A DNA stretch of 64,000 bases from Pseudomonas sp. AOB-7 (GTDB lineage: Bacteria; Pseudomonadota; Gammaproteobacteria; Pseudomonadales; Pseudomonadaceae), in the NCBI RefSeq assembly GCF_003696305.1, contig NZ_RFFK01000012.1:1-64000 (forward strand), read 5' to 3'. The notes beneath the pieces were generated by a model. It was not told the origin of the DNA. It saw only the letters and a program-made list of their open reading frames with translations, and searched no databases. Below are positions 55,686 to 63,904 of the stretch, one piece after another. Position 1 is the stretch's first letter. Each line of letters begins with the position of its first letter. The translations under genes were made by a program, and so were the position numbers.

Positions 55686-56705
55686 ATGAGTCAACGTCGT
55701 CGCCGTTCCGCCGAACGTGTCACCCTGTCGGATGTGGCCAAGGCTGCCGGCTGCTCGCTGATGTCAGCCTCGCGCGCACTGTCGCAGCCGGGCAGGGTCT
55801 CCGACGCCCTGCGCGAGCAGGTGATGCGCGCCGCTCAGGCGCTCGGCTACGTGCCCAATCCGGCGGCGCGGGCGTTGGCCAGCTCGCGCTCGAACCTGGT
55901 GGCGGTGGTGATTCCCTCGCTGTCGAACTCGGTGTTCGTCGATACCGTCGAGGCGATCCAGCGGGTGCTGATGCCGGCCGGCTTCGAAATGATGATCGGC
56001 GTCAGCCACTACCGGGTCGAGGAGGACGAACGCCTGCTGCGTTCCTACCTGGCGCACCAGCCGGCCGGCCTGCTGGTCACCGGCTTCGAGCGCAGCGACG
56101 CGGCGCGCGAGATCCTCGGCGCCAGCAGCTGCCCGCTGGTGACCCTGATGGAGCTGAGCGACGAACCGGAGGACTACTGCGTCGGTTTCTCCCAGGTCGA
56201 GGCCGGCGCCGCCATGACCCGCGCCCTGGTCCAGCGCGGCTACCGGCATATCGCTTTCGCCGCCGCCCAGCTCGACCCGCGCACCCTGCAGCGCGCCGAG
56301 GGCTACCGCCAGGTGATGCGCTACCTCAATCGTCACGACCCGGCCTTGGAGCTGCTCACCCCCGAGCTGTCGTCCATCGGCCTCGGCGCCGAGCTGCTCG
56401 ACCGCCTGCTGGCGCAGCAGCCGCAGATCGATGCGGTGTTCTTCAACAACGACGACCTGGCCATGGGCGCGCTGTTCCGCGCTCGTCAGCTGGGCCTCGA
56501 GGTGCCGGGGCGGCTGGCCATCGCCGGCTTCAACGACCTGCCGGCGGCGGCCTGGATGCACCCGGCGCTGAGCACGGTGCGCACCACCCGCGGGCGCATC
56601 GGTGAGCTGGCGGCGAACATGCTGCTGGCCTTGATGCGCGGCGAGACGCCCGAGCAGCACTGCATCGACGTCGGCTTTGAACTGGTGATGCGCGACAGCA
56701 CCTGA
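55686..56705 (+). CDS. LacI-family regulator (GntR-type)
   Basis: A 339-residue LacI/GalR repressor. The helix-turn-helix and hinge are at 12-68 (VTLSDVAKAAGCSLMSASRALSQPGRVS), followed by a periplasmic-binding-like effector domain (about 70-330). It ends the gluconate-type locus and probably recognises the two TAGCGCTA sites at 51981 and 52622. The hinge AARALASSRSNLVAVVIP is of standard type. CTGGAGG precedes ATG 55686. No copy of the operator is seen before this gene, so autoregulation is not evident. Confidence 0.9.
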   Translation: MSQRRRRSAERVTLSDVAKAAGCSLMSASRALSQPGRVSDALREQVMRAAQALGYVPNPAARALASSRSNLVAVVIPSLSNSVFVDTVEAIQRVLMPAGFEMMIGVSHYRVEEDERLLRSYLAHQPAGLLVTGFERSDAAREILGASSCPLVTLMELSDEPEDYCVGFSQVEAGAAMTRALVQRGYRHIAFAAAQLDPRTLQRAEGYRQVMRYLNRHDPALELLTPELSSIGLGAELLDRLLAQQPQIDAVFFNNDDLAMGALFRARQLGLEVPGRLAIAGFNDLPAAAWMHPALSTVRTTRGRIGELAANMLLALMRGETPEQHCIDVGFELVMRDST

Positions 56706-56726
56706 GGGTAAGGGAGGCCGTGCCGG

Positions 56727-56777
56727 GTAGGTTGGCGCTGAGCGCAGCGAAGCCCAACGGGGAGCGCAGCGCGCTCC
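56727..56777. terminator. Tandem hairpins between convergent lacI-type and lifO genes
   Basis: GTAGGTTGGCGCTGAGCGCA begins a hairpin closed by GTTGG and CCAAC (56731-56758). A second perfect hairpin GGAGCGC-AGC-GCGCTCC (56761-56777) follows. The first matches a common Pseudomonas intergenic repeat. Placed between two converging genes, the pair probably acts as a bidirectional terminator. Confidence 0.6.
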
Positions 56778-56793
56778 GCCCGGCGATCCGGAC

Positions 56794-57834
56794 TCAGCCG
56801 CCGCTCGTATTTCTGCCAGCCTCGGCCAACTGCTCGGCCGCCTCCAGGCGCAGGCGCTCGCGTTCGTCGAAATGTTCCGCCGCCAGCGCCTCGATGGCGG
56901 CGCGCTTGTCGCCGCTGCTGAGCCCCTCGTTGGCCTGGATACGCGCCTTGGCGGCGAGATACTCATCGAGACGCTTCTGCCAGCCCTGGCGTTGGCTGTC
57001 CAGCGCCTCCAGGCGGGCAGTGGCCTCGGCGCCGACCAGCTGCTGGCGCAGCTGGCGAATCTGCGCGGCGCTGGCACCTTCGGCCTGCAGGCGCGCGGTG
57101 TGCTGGCGCAGCTCCTGCTGCAGCTGCGGCAGCACCATGTCCTGCAGCTCGTCCGGCAGGCTGGCGCGCAGGCGGTCGACGGCTTCGCCCTTTTCCTCGT
57201 CGCTCAGTCCGGCGTCCTGGCGGATCGCCAGGCGCTCCAGGGTGAAGCGGTTGTAGCCTTCCTCGCGGGCGAAGAAGGCCTGATGGCTCTCGCTGTCGAA
57301 CAGCCGCGCGCGCAGCGCCTGCACCGCCGCTTCGCGTTGGCGCATGGCGTCCAGGCTGGCCAGTTGCGGCAGGTCGCGCTCCAGCAGCACCAACTCGCGC
57401 TTGTAGGCCAGGTACTGGTCGAGCAGCGCCTGCGCGCGGGCCCGGGCCGGTTCCTGCAACTGGCCGTCGATATAGCCGCGCAGACGCGCGACGCTGGCGT
57501 CCAGGCTCTCCTCGCCGAGGCTGGCGAGGAAGTAGTCGAAAATACGCCGAATGTCTTCGCTGACGATCAGGTTGCCGGCGGCATCGACGCGAAAGCGGCC
57601 GTCCACCTCGGTGCCGACGAAGGATGCCGGCAAGCCGAGAGCGGCGGCTTCTCTCGGCGGCGTGACGGGCGCGGGCAGCGCTTGCTGCAGCGCGGGTGGC
57701 GCCGCCGGTGGCGAGGTTTCCCCGCTGGCCGCGGGTGGATTGAACCGATCGGGCAGATGCCCGGGCTCGAGATAGAGCATCGACGCCAGGCAGACGGCGA
57801 ACAGCAGGGGCAACAGCAACAGGGCTTTGTTCAC
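56794..57834 (-). CDS. lifO: Lipase-specific foldase (chaperone)
   Basis: A 346-residue membrane-anchored foldase. It has one N-terminal membrane helix (about 4-22), a Pro/Ala-rich flexible linker (about 30-70), then a helical scaffold that embraces the lipase. The family motif R-x-x-F-D-Y-F-L is present as RRIFDYFLASLGE (96-108). The start codon is GTG at 57834 with GAGGAA upstream. It is the second gene after lipA, as in other Pseudomonas lip operons, separated by a strong hairpin. It acts in the periplasm to fold the lipase before secretion. Confidence 0.94.
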   Translation of the reverse strand: MNKALLLLPLLFAVCLASMLYLEPGHLPDRFNPPAASGETSPPAAPPALQQALPAPVTPPREAAALGLPASFVGTEVDGRFRVDAAGNLIVSEDIRRIFDYFLASLGEESLDASVARLRGYIDGQLQEPARARAQALLDQYLAYKRELVLLERDLPQLASLDAMRQREAAVQALRARLFDSESHQAFFAREEGYNRFTLERLAIRQDAGLSDEEKGEAVDRLRASLPDELQDMVLPQLQQELRQHTARLQAEGASAAQIRQLRQQLVGAEATARLEALDSQRQGWQKRLDEYLAAKARIQANEGLSSGDKRAAIEALAAEHFDERERLRLEAAEQLAEAGRNTSGG

Positions 57835-57852
57835 GGCAGATTCCTCTACGGC

Positions 57853-57880
57853 GTCCGGGCCGGATGACGCCGGCCCGGAC
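57853..57880. terminator. Intercistronic hairpin between lipA and lifO
   Basis: GTCCGGGCCGG (57853-57863) and CCGGCCCGGAC (57870-57880) form a perfect 11-bp stem with a 6-base loop. The minus strand has no T tract. It probably lowers lifO expression relative to lipA or protects the lipA message, giving unequal amounts from one operon. Confidence 0.6.
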
Positions 57881-57886
57881 TTTGGC

Positions 57887-58840
57887 TCAGAGCCCGGCGT
57901 TCTTCAGGCGGTTGGCATGCTGGCGGTAGACGGTCACCGGATCGGTCTCGAACAGGCTGGTCAGGCCCAGGGTCTGGTTGACCTCGTCGAGGTGGTTCAT
58001 CCGGTAGTTGTCGCGGATCACCTGGCCCATGCGCGAGCTGCAGCGGCCGACCAGGCCGTCGTTGGCTTCGCTGCCGAAGGTCAGTGCGCTGGCGCCCATC
58101 AGCAGGTCGCTGGGGTCGAGCAGGTTGGTCAGCGGGCTGGTGCCGCTCCAGGAGTAGTAGCGCACGCCGTTCACGCTGTAGGCGCCTTCGCCGCAGGCGC
58201 TGGTGGGAATGCCCTGCGGGAACTTGGCGTTGAAGCGCGCGGCGCCCTCGCTGTTGAGCGACTCCAGCGAGCCGAGGGCGTTCTGCGGGGTGGTGCTGGG
58301 GCTGCCGGAGAGAAAGTTGATCAGCGCGCCGAGGCCATTGACGATGCCCGCCAGCAGCGGGGTGGCGACCGGGCCGGTGGGGCCGTCGCTGATGCCCTTG
58401 AGGAAGTCGGCGGTGGCCGAGCCCTTGTGCGGCGCGCCGACGCTGGTGACCGAGGCGACCAGGTCCGGGCGCACGGCGGCGACGTAGCGGGTGGTGGGGC
58501 CGCCGTGGCTGTGGCCGATCAGGTTGACCTTGGCCTTGCCGCTGATGGCGACGATGTCCTCGACCTGCTGCAGCAATTGCTCGCCGCGCGCTTCGGAGGT
58601 GTCCAGCTGGCTGACCTCGGTGATGTAGACGCTGGCACCGTCACGAAGCAGGGCGGCGGGAATGCCGTACCAGTAGTCGACGCCGAGGATGCTGTCGAAG
58701 CCGAGCATGCCGTGGCCGAGGACGATGGGGTATTGGGTCTGGGTATAGCCGGACGAGCCGAACCAGAAGGCCTGGGTCTGGCCGCTGGCGAGCAGGCCGG
58801 CGCCGAGGCAGAGGGCGAGCAGGGTCTTGTTCTTGTTCAT
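57887..58840 (-). CDS. lipA: Secreted triacylglycerol lipase (family I)
   Basis: A 317-residue lipase precursor with a 24-residue signal peptide (ending TQA) and mature start FWFGSSGYTQT. The triad is Ser111 in GHSHGG, Asp261 in ANDGLVG and His283 in NHLDEVN, the last also near the Ca2+ site. Cys216 and Cys267 can form the family's single disulfide. The oxyanion GHGMLGFD lies at 42-49. ATG 58840 starts the signal peptide directly; the frame further upstream lacks homology. A sigma-54 promoter lies 82 bases upstream. Secretion by the type II system is typical of the family. Confidence 0.95.
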   Translation of the reverse strand: MNKNKTLLALCLGAGLLASGQTQAFWFGSSGYTQTQYPIVLGHGMLGFDSILGVDYWYGIPAALLRDGASVYITEVSQLDTSEARGEQLLQQVEDIVAISGKAKVNLIGHSHGGPTTRYVAAVRPDLVASVTSVGAPHKGSATADFLKGISDGPTGPVATPLLAGIVNGLGALINFLSGSPSTTPQNALGSLESLNSEGAARFNAKFPQGIPTSACGEGAYSVNGVRYYSWSGTSPLTNLLDPSDLLMGASALTFGSEANDGLVGRCSSRMGQVIRDNYRMNHLDEVNQTLGLTSLFETDPVTVYRQHANRLKNAGL

Positions 58841-58921
58841 GGGCGCTCTCGATGGGTGTGTTGAGGTGCGTCCTGCAACAAAATCGCGCCCATCCCGTGG
58901 CACGTACGGCACGAGGGAGAG

Positions 58922-58937
58922 GGCAGGAAACATGCCA
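58922..58937 (-). promoter_or_regulatory. Sigma-54 promoter candidate for lipA
   Basis: On the minus strand TGGCATGTTTCCTGCC has GG and GC exactly 10 bases apart, with one mismatch each from TGGCAC and TTGC. Transcription would start near 58910. Sigma-54 control of the lipase gene is known in related Pseudomonas, supporting the call. Confidence 0.65.
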
Positions 58938-58981
58938 TTGCCGAATTTTCCAGACTAACCCCTCTATCGCGGCACTTTTCC

Positions 58982-59014
58982 CGAGATTGCCCTGTTTTGC
59001 CGGCGAGATTGCCC
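58982..59014. promoter_or_regulatory. Direct repeats upstream of lipA promoter
   Basis: CGAGATTGCCC occurs exactly twice, at 58982-58992 and 59004-59014, 22 bases (two helical turns) apart. They lie about 70-105 bases upstream of the predicted lipA start. This phasing suits an enhancer-binding activator that contacts one face of the DNA. Confidence 0.55.
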
Positions 59015-59025
59015 AGGCTTTGCTG

Positions 59026-59571
59026 TTACGGGGCGCTACGCCCGGTTGGGGTCGCAGGCCGCAACGGCCACTGGCCGAGCAGGCGATAGCGGCTGCCGTG
59101 GCCGTCATATTCCGAGCAAAACAGGGCGAACTGCCGCAGCGGCCAATCGAAGGTTGGGGCGGCGCCGGCCGGCGGCTGCGGGTAATGCCGCGCCAGGGTC
59201 AGGTGCGGGCGGAAGGCGCGCCGCTCCAGTTCGAAGCCGGCGCCGCTCAGGCGTGCGTGCAGCTGCCGCTGCAACTCGTCCAGCGCCGGCGGCACCCGGC
59301 TGGGCGCCAGGTGCAGCACGCCGCCGCGCCAGCGGCCGAGGCGATCCAGGCGCAGCTCGCAGCCTTCGCCCGGCAACTGCGCGGCGAGGCTCAGCAGCGG
59401 CGCCAGGCAGCTGGCCGGCTGTGCTCCGAGAAAGGCCAGGGTCAGGTGCAGGTTGGCGGCATCGACCGGCCTGCCGCCGGGCGCTTCGCGCTCACGCCAG
59501 GCGCAGATCGCCGCGGCCAGCGGCGGCGGGCAGGGCAGGGCGAAGAACAGGCGCAACTGGTCGGCGGTCAT
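59026..59571 (-). CDS. thpR: RNA 2',3'-cyclic phosphodiesterase (2'-5' ligase family)
   Basis: A 181-residue two-histidine phosphoesterase with both HxTx motifs as HLTL, at His42 and His123, separated by the expected interval. Family members open 2',3'-cyclic phosphates on RNA and can ligate tRNA halves in vitro. The length is normal. It lies upstream of lipA on the same strand, with 185 bases containing the lipA promoter between them. The order thpR-lipA-lifO fits what I recall from P. aeruginosa. Confidence 0.9.
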   Translation of the reverse strand: MTADQLRLFFALPCPPPLAAAICAWREREAPGGRPVDAANLHLTLAFLGAQPASCLAPLLSLAAQLPGEGCELRLDRLGRWRGGVLHLAPSRVPPALDELQRQLHARLSGAGFELERRAFRPHLTLARHYPQPPAGAAPTFDWPLRQFALFCSEYDGHGSRYRLLGQWPLRPATPTGRSAP

Positions 59572-59596
59572 GGCGCTTGGCCGGTGGTGGCTCGCC

Positions 59597-59626
59597 TTGA
59601 CAGTATCGCGCGGGCTTCTCTAGGAT
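59597..59626 (+). promoter_or_regulatory. Strong housekeeping-type promoter
   Basis: TTGACA (59597-59602), an 18-base spacer and TAGGAT (59621-59626). The -35 is perfect and the -10 matches 4 of 6. It points toward the small-RNA candidate and the ORF at 59765. Confidence 0.7.
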
Positions 59627-59632
59627 GCGCGC

Positions 59633-59747
59633 TGCGCCGATTTAAACAGCTACTTGCGGGGCGCCACAGGGTGAAGTTTCCAGCACCCGAAATTCCGCTA
59701 AAGCGCTGGTTCGGTGTCGCCTCCCACCGCTGCCCAGCGGGATTTTT
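59633..59747 (+). ncRNA. Candidate small RNA or leader with terminal hairpin
   Basis: A transcript starting about 7 bases after the -10 would run about 115 bases. It would end in the hairpin CCGCT-GCCC-AGCGG (59727-59740) followed by GA and TTTTT. No ORF fits within it, and the end is only 17 bases before ATG 59765. It can be read as an independent sRNA or as an attenuator leader. The interior (GATTTAAACAGCTACTTGCG near 59639) gives a faint recollection of the RgsA/P16 RNA family, which I cannot verify here. Confidence 0.5.
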
Positions 59748-59764
59748 GAGGCGGAGACTCGAGC

Positions 59765-60073
59765 ATGACCTGTCCCCAACCGCACATTCGCCTGGCCCCC
59801 ATCACCTCGGGGCTGTTGCTGCGCAACCCGCGCATCCTGCTCGGCGGCAATCACCAACCGACCCTGCTGCGTTACCTCGACGGCTGGCCCAAGCGCTGGA
59901 GCGGGCCGCGTACCTTCCGTATCCAGTTCGTGCAGCGCGGCGAGTCGCTGGCGCGCTTTCCGCGCGACAGCTTCGACCTGGCGGTGGTCCAGGCGCCCAG
60001 CGCCGATGCCCTGACGGAAACGGTCGCCGAGCTGGTACGGGTGGCGCGCCAGGGCCTGATTACCCGGCGGTAG
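59765..60073 (+). CDS. Small conserved-type protein, methyltransferase-like tail
   Basis: A 102-residue protein I do not recognise. It has no signal peptide or membrane helix. Its second half (RDSFDLAVVQAPSADALTETVAELVRVARQG) has the shape of a strand-helix unit of class I SAM methyltransferases, but no SAM-binding glycine motif precedes it, so it is unlikely to be an active enzyme alone. GGAGAC lies upstream of ATG 59765. It is convergent with greB, and its only promoter candidate is the one feeding the possible small RNA. Confidence 0.65.
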   Translation: MTCPQPHIRLAPITSGLLLRNPRILLGGNHQPTLLRYLDGWPKRWSGPRTFRIQFVQRGESLARFPRDSFDLAVVQAPSADALTETVAELVRVARQGLITRR

Positions 60074-60079
60074 GGAGCC

Positions 60080-60577
60080 TCAGGGGTAGTCGATCTCGAC
60101 TATGTAGCAGGTCTTCTCGCCGCTCGGGCTGTGCACCCGCACTTCGGCGTCCAGCGGCTTGCCCACCAGCGCGCGGGCCAGCGGCGAGTCGATGCTGATC
60201 AGCCCCTGTTTCAGATCCAGCTCGTCCGGACCGACGATGCGGTAGCGCGACTGTTCGCCGTCTTCGTCCTCGATGGTGACCCAGGCGCCGAAATAGACCT
60301 TGTTCGGGTCCGAGGGTCTGTCGCTGACCACCTTGAGCTTTTCCAGGCGTTTGCTCAGAAAGCGCACGCGGCTGTCGATCTCGCGCAGCATCTTCTTGCC
60401 GTAGGTGTACTCGGCGTTCTCCGAGCGGTCGCCCTGGGCGGCGGCCTCGCTGACGGACTGGGTCACCTGCGGCCGGCGCACGTGCCACAGCTCGTGCAGT
60501 TCGGCGCGCAGGCGCGCCTCGCCTTCCGGGGTGATCAATGGCGTGCCGGCGGGGCGAGGGGGGCGGTAACGGCTCAT
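60080..60577 (-). CDS. greB: Transcript cleavage factor GreB
   Basis: A 165-residue Gre factor. The N-terminal coiled-coil finger includes the acidic tip ENAEYTYGKKMLREIDSRVRF-type region (about 50-72), and GreB-typical basic residues follow. The C-terminal FKBP-like domain contains VYFGAWVTIEDEDGE and IVGPDELD. It rescues backtracked RNA polymerase. ATG 60577 gives the MSRYRPP start usual for GreB; the in-frame ATG 30 bases upstream is disfavoured. Its stop is 6 bases from the convergent small ORF. Confidence 0.94.
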   Translation of the reverse strand: MSRYRPPRPAGTPLITPEGEARLRAELHELWHVRRPQVTQSVSEAAAQGDRSENAEYTYGKKMLREIDSRVRFLSKRLEKLKVVSDRPSDPNKVYFGAWVTIEDEDGEQSRYRIVGPDELDLKQGLISIDSPLARALVGKPLDAEVRVHSPSGEKTCYIVEIDYP

Positions 60578-60706
60578 GGCGTCTCGGAATGATTGGAGAG
60601 GCGGCAAGTCTAGGGGCTGCCGTCGTTTCGTCGCAAATGCTCCGTCGGGGCAGGCGCTCCTAGCGGCGACGGTCGCAGCGCAGAGCCCTTCTGGGGCCTT
60701 CCTCAG

Positions 60707-63211
60707 TCAACCCTCGCGCAGCACGCTTAGCGGGCTGGCATTGAGCGCGCGGCGGGTGCCGAGCACGCCGGCGGTGCCCACCAGCAGGGCGCCGATCAGC
60801 GGCAACAGCAGCAGCCAGGGGTGCGGTTGCCAGCTCATGTCGAAGGCATAGCGATACAGCAGGAAGCTCACCAGTTCGCAGCCCAGTGCGGCGAGCAGGC
60901 CGGCGGCGGCGCCGAGCAGGCCGAATTCGGCGCGCCGGGCGCTGACCAGCAGCTGGCGTTCGGCGCCCAGGGCGCGCAGCAGGGCGCCCTGGCGGATGCG
61001 TTCGTCGAGCGTCGCCTGCAGCCCGGCGAGCAGCACGGTGATGCCGGCGGCGAGGACGAACAGCAGCACGTACTCGATGGCCAGGGTGACCTGGGCGAGG
61101 ATGCTGCGCAGCTGCGCCAGCAGCGCGTCGACCTGCAGCAGGGTGACGCTGGGGAAGGCGCGGCTGAGCGTCACCAGCTCGGCGTCCTGACCCGGCGGCA
61201 GGTAGAAGCTGGTCAGGTAGGTGGCGGGCAGGTCCTGCAGGGTCTGTGGCTCGAAGATCATGTAGAAGTTGGGCTGGAAGCTGTCCCAGTCCACCTCGCG
61301 CAGGCTGCTGACCTGCGCCTCGCGTTCGATGCCGCCGACGTTGAAGCGCAGACGGTCGCCCAGCTCGAGTTGCAGGCTCTCGGCCAGTTCGGCTTCCACC
61401 GACACCCCCGGCAGTTCGCTGGCATGCGCCGCGCCCCACCAGCGGCCGCTGGTGATCTGGTTGTCCGCGGGCAACTGTTCGGCCCAGGTCAGGCTGAGGT
61501 CGCGCTGGATCGCCCGTTCGCCGCGGCTCTCCTTGCTCACCAGCTGACGCACCGGCTCGTCGTTGATCGTCACCAGGCGGCCCGGCACCACCGGGTAGAG
61601 CGGCGCCGGATGCGGCGAGAGTTCGGCCAGGCGCGCGGCGAAGGCGTCGCGCTCGGCCGGCAGCACGTTGAGGGCGAAGTGGTTGGGTGCGTCTTCCGGC
61701 AACTGGTCCTGCCAGGTGTCGAGCAGTTCGCCGCGCAGCAGGGCGATCAGCGCCATGGCCAGCAGGATCAGGCCGAAGGCCAGCGACTGGCCGGCGGCGG
61801 CCAGCGGGTGACGCAGCAGTTGGCCGAGGCCCAGGCGCCAGGGCAGGGCGGCGCGTTGCAGCAGACGACGCAGGCTCTGCAGGCCGAGCAGCAGCAGGCC
61901 GCCGAGCAGCAGGGCGGCGAGCAGGCCGCCGCCGAGCAGCGCCAGGGTCAGGCGCAGATCCAGGCTCAGGCGCCACATGATCAGACCGAGCGCCAGCAGC
62001 GCCGCGCCGTACACCAGCCAGGAGCTGGCCGGCACCGGCAGCAGGTCGCGGCGCAACACCCGCAGCGGCGGCACACGGCCGAGCGCGGCCAGCGGCGGCA
62101 GGGCGAAGCCGGCCAGCGACACCAGGCCGGTGGCCATGCCGGCCAGGGCCGGCCAGACGCCGGCCGGCGGCAGGTCGGCGGGGATCAGCCCGCGCAACAG
62201 GTGAAACAAGACGTGCTGGCCGAGCCAGCCGAGCAGGGCGCCCAGCAGGCAGGCGAGCAGGCCGAGCAGCGCCAGCTGCAGGGCAAACAGCGTCAGCGCT
62301 TCACGGCGCGACAGGCCCAGGCAACGCAGCAGCGCGCTGGCGTCGAAACGGCGGGCGGCGAAGCGCGCCGCCGACAGTGCCACGGCCACCCCGGCGAGCA
62401 GCACGGCGGCCAGGCTGGCCAGGTTCAGGTAGCGCTCGGCACGGCCCAGCGCACTGCCGACCTGGCGATTGCCATCGCGAGCATCCTCCAGGCGCTGGTT
62501 GGGTTCGAGGCTGGTTTGTACCGCCTGGCGGTAGGCAGCCAGCACCTCGGCGTCGCCGCGCCACAGTTCGCGAAAGCGTACGCGGCTACCCGGTTGCACC
62601 ACCTCGGTGGCGGCCAGGTCATCGAGGTGCATCAGCACCCGCGGGGTCAGGCTGTAGAAGTCGCCGGCGCCGTCCGGATCGTAGGTCAGCACGCGGGTCA
62701 GGCGCAGGCGCTTGGCGCCGATCTCGAGCTCGTCGCCGATCTGCAGGCCCAGGGCGGCCAGCAGGCGCGTCTCGGCCCAGGCTTCGCCGGGCGCCGGACC
62801 CGCGCCGGGCTCTTCCGGCCGATAGGGGGCGGCGGCGCTTTTCAGTTCGCCACGCAGCGGGTAGGCATCGCTGGCGGCCTTGACGCTGGCCAGCTGAATG
62901 CCGTCGCCGGCGGCGACCACGCTGGAAAATTCGACTATCTGCGCGTGATCCAGGCCCAGGCGGGTGCCGGCCTCGATCTGTTCGGGTTTGGCCTGTGTGC
63001 TGCCGCTCAGGCGCAGGTCGGCGGCGAGAAATTCGCTGGCGCGCAGCAGCATGGCATCGTTCAGCCGCGCGCTGAAGTAGCCGATGGCGCTGCTGGCGGC
63101 CACTGCCACCAGCAGGGCGAAGAACAGCACGCGCAGCTCGCCGGCGCGGGCGTCGCGCAGCAACTGGCGGGTGGCCAGTGCCAGCAGGCGAGTAAGCGGT
63201 ACGCGGTTCAT
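60707..63211 (-). CDS. ybbP: ABC transporter permease, YbbP-like (FtsX fold)
   Basis: An 834-residue inner-membrane protein of the FtsX/MacB-type permease class. It has one N-terminal helix, large periplasmic domains and repeated four-helix groups in the middle and at the C-terminus (about 10 helices in all). ATG 63211 overlaps the stop of the ATPase gene (ATGA). The tesA-ybbA-ybbP arrangement is conserved in gammaproteobacteria. The substrate is unknown; such proteins are usually linked to lipid or lipoprotein handling at the envelope. Starts upstream of 63211 lie inside the ATPase gene and are rejected. Confidence 0.9.
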   Translation of the reverse strand: MNRVPLTRLLALATRQLLRDARAGELRVLFFALLVAVAASSAIGYFSARLNDAMLLRASEFLAADLRLSGSTQAKPEQIEAGTRLGLDHAQIVEFSSVVAAGDGIQLASVKAASDAYPLRGELKSAAAPYRPEEPGAGPAPGEAWAETRLLAALGLQIGDELEIGAKRLRLTRVLTYDPDGAGDFYSLTPRVLMHLDDLAATEVVQPGSRVRFRELWRGDAEVLAAYRQAVQTSLEPNQRLEDARDGNRQVGSALGRAERYLNLASLAAVLLAGVAVALSAARFAARRFDASALLRCLGLSRREALTLFALQLALLGLLACLLGALLGWLGQHVLFHLLRGLIPADLPPAGVWPALAGMATGLVSLAGFALPPLAALGRVPPLRVLRRDLLPVPASSWLVYGAALLALGLIMWRLSLDLRLTLALLGGGLLAALLLGGLLLLGLQSLRRLLQRAALPWRLGLGQLLRHPLAAAGQSLAFGLILLAMALIALLRGELLDTWQDQLPEDAPNHFALNVLPAERDAFAARLAELSPHPAPLYPVVPGRLVTINDEPVRQLVSKESRGERAIQRDLSLTWAEQLPADNQITSGRWWGAAHASELPGVSVEAELAESLQLELGDRLRFNVGGIEREAQVSSLREVDWDSFQPNFYMIFEPQTLQDLPATYLTSFYLPPGQDAELVTLSRAFPSVTLLQVDALLAQLRSILAQVTLAIEYVLLFVLAAGITVLLAGLQATLDERIRQGALLRALGAERQLLVSARRAEFGLLGAAAGLLAALGCELVSFLLYRYAFDMSWQPHPWLLLLPLIGALLVGTAGVLGTRRALNASPLSVLREG

Positions 63212-63894
63212 CAGGGTTCCACGCGGTCGATCAGGTGGCCGGCCTCCAGACGGATCAGGCGTTGGCAACGATGGGCCAGGCGTTCGTCGTGGGTGACCAG
63301 CACCAGGGTGGTACCGCGCTCCTGGTTGAGCTCGAACAACAGGTCGCTGATGCGCTCGCCGGTGTGGCTGTCGAGGTTGCCGGTAGGCTCGTCGGCGAAC
63401 AGCACGTCCGGCTCGGCGGCGAAGGCGCGGGCGATGGCCACCCGCTGCTGCTCGCCGCCGGACAGCTGGCGTGGGTAGTGCGACAGGCGCTGGCCCAGGC
63501 CGACCCGCTCGAGCAGGGCGCGGGCACGCTGGCGGGCGTCGCCATGGCCTTCGAGCTCCAGCGGCAGCATGACGTTCTCCAGCGCGTTGAGGCTGTCGAG
63601 CAACTGGAAGGACTGGAAGACGAAGCCGACATGCTCGGCGCGCAGCCGTGCGCGCTGGTCTTCGTCGAGTTCGCCGAGGTCCTTGCCGGCCAGCAGCACG
63701 GTGCCGCCGCTGGGCAGGTCGAGCCCGGCGAGCAGGCCGAGCAGGGTGGATTTGCCCGAGCCGGAGCTGCCGACTATGGCCAGGCTGTCGCCTTTGGCCA
63801 GGTTCAGGTCGAGGTCGTGGAGGATGGTCAGCTCGCCTTCCGCGCTCTCGACCACTTTGCTAAGGTTCCGCGCAGCGAGAATGCTCGAAGTCAT
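63211..63894 (-). CDS. ybbA: ABC transporter ATPase, YbbA-like
   Basis: A 227-residue ATPase of the LolD/MacB/FtsE class with Walker A GSSGSGKST (42-50), LSGGEQQRVAIARAFA signature, VLFADEPTGNLD Walker B and an H-loop in VTHDERLAHRC. It energises the YbbP-like permease, whose gene it overlaps. ATG 63894 is only 10 bases from the divergent tesA start, so each gene's ribosome site lies at or inside its neighbour's 5' end. Confidence 0.94.
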   Translation of the reverse strand: MTSSILAARNLSKVVESAEGELTILHDLDLNLAKGDSLAIVGSSGSGKSTLLGLLAGLDLPSGGTVLLAGKDLGELDEDQRARLRAEHVGFVFQSFQLLDSLNALENVMLPLELEGHGDARQRARALLERVGLGQRLSHYPRQLSGGEQQRVAIARAFAAEPDVLFADEPTGNLDSHTGERISDLLFELNQERGTTLVLVTHDERLAHRCQRLIRLEAGHLIDRVEP

Positions 63895-63904
63895 GGAGAT
63901 TCCA

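Noticed and set aside
59765..60073. Functional SAM methyltransferase
   Set aside because: Only 102 residues and no glycine-rich SAM-binding loop; at most a remnant or a fold resemblance.
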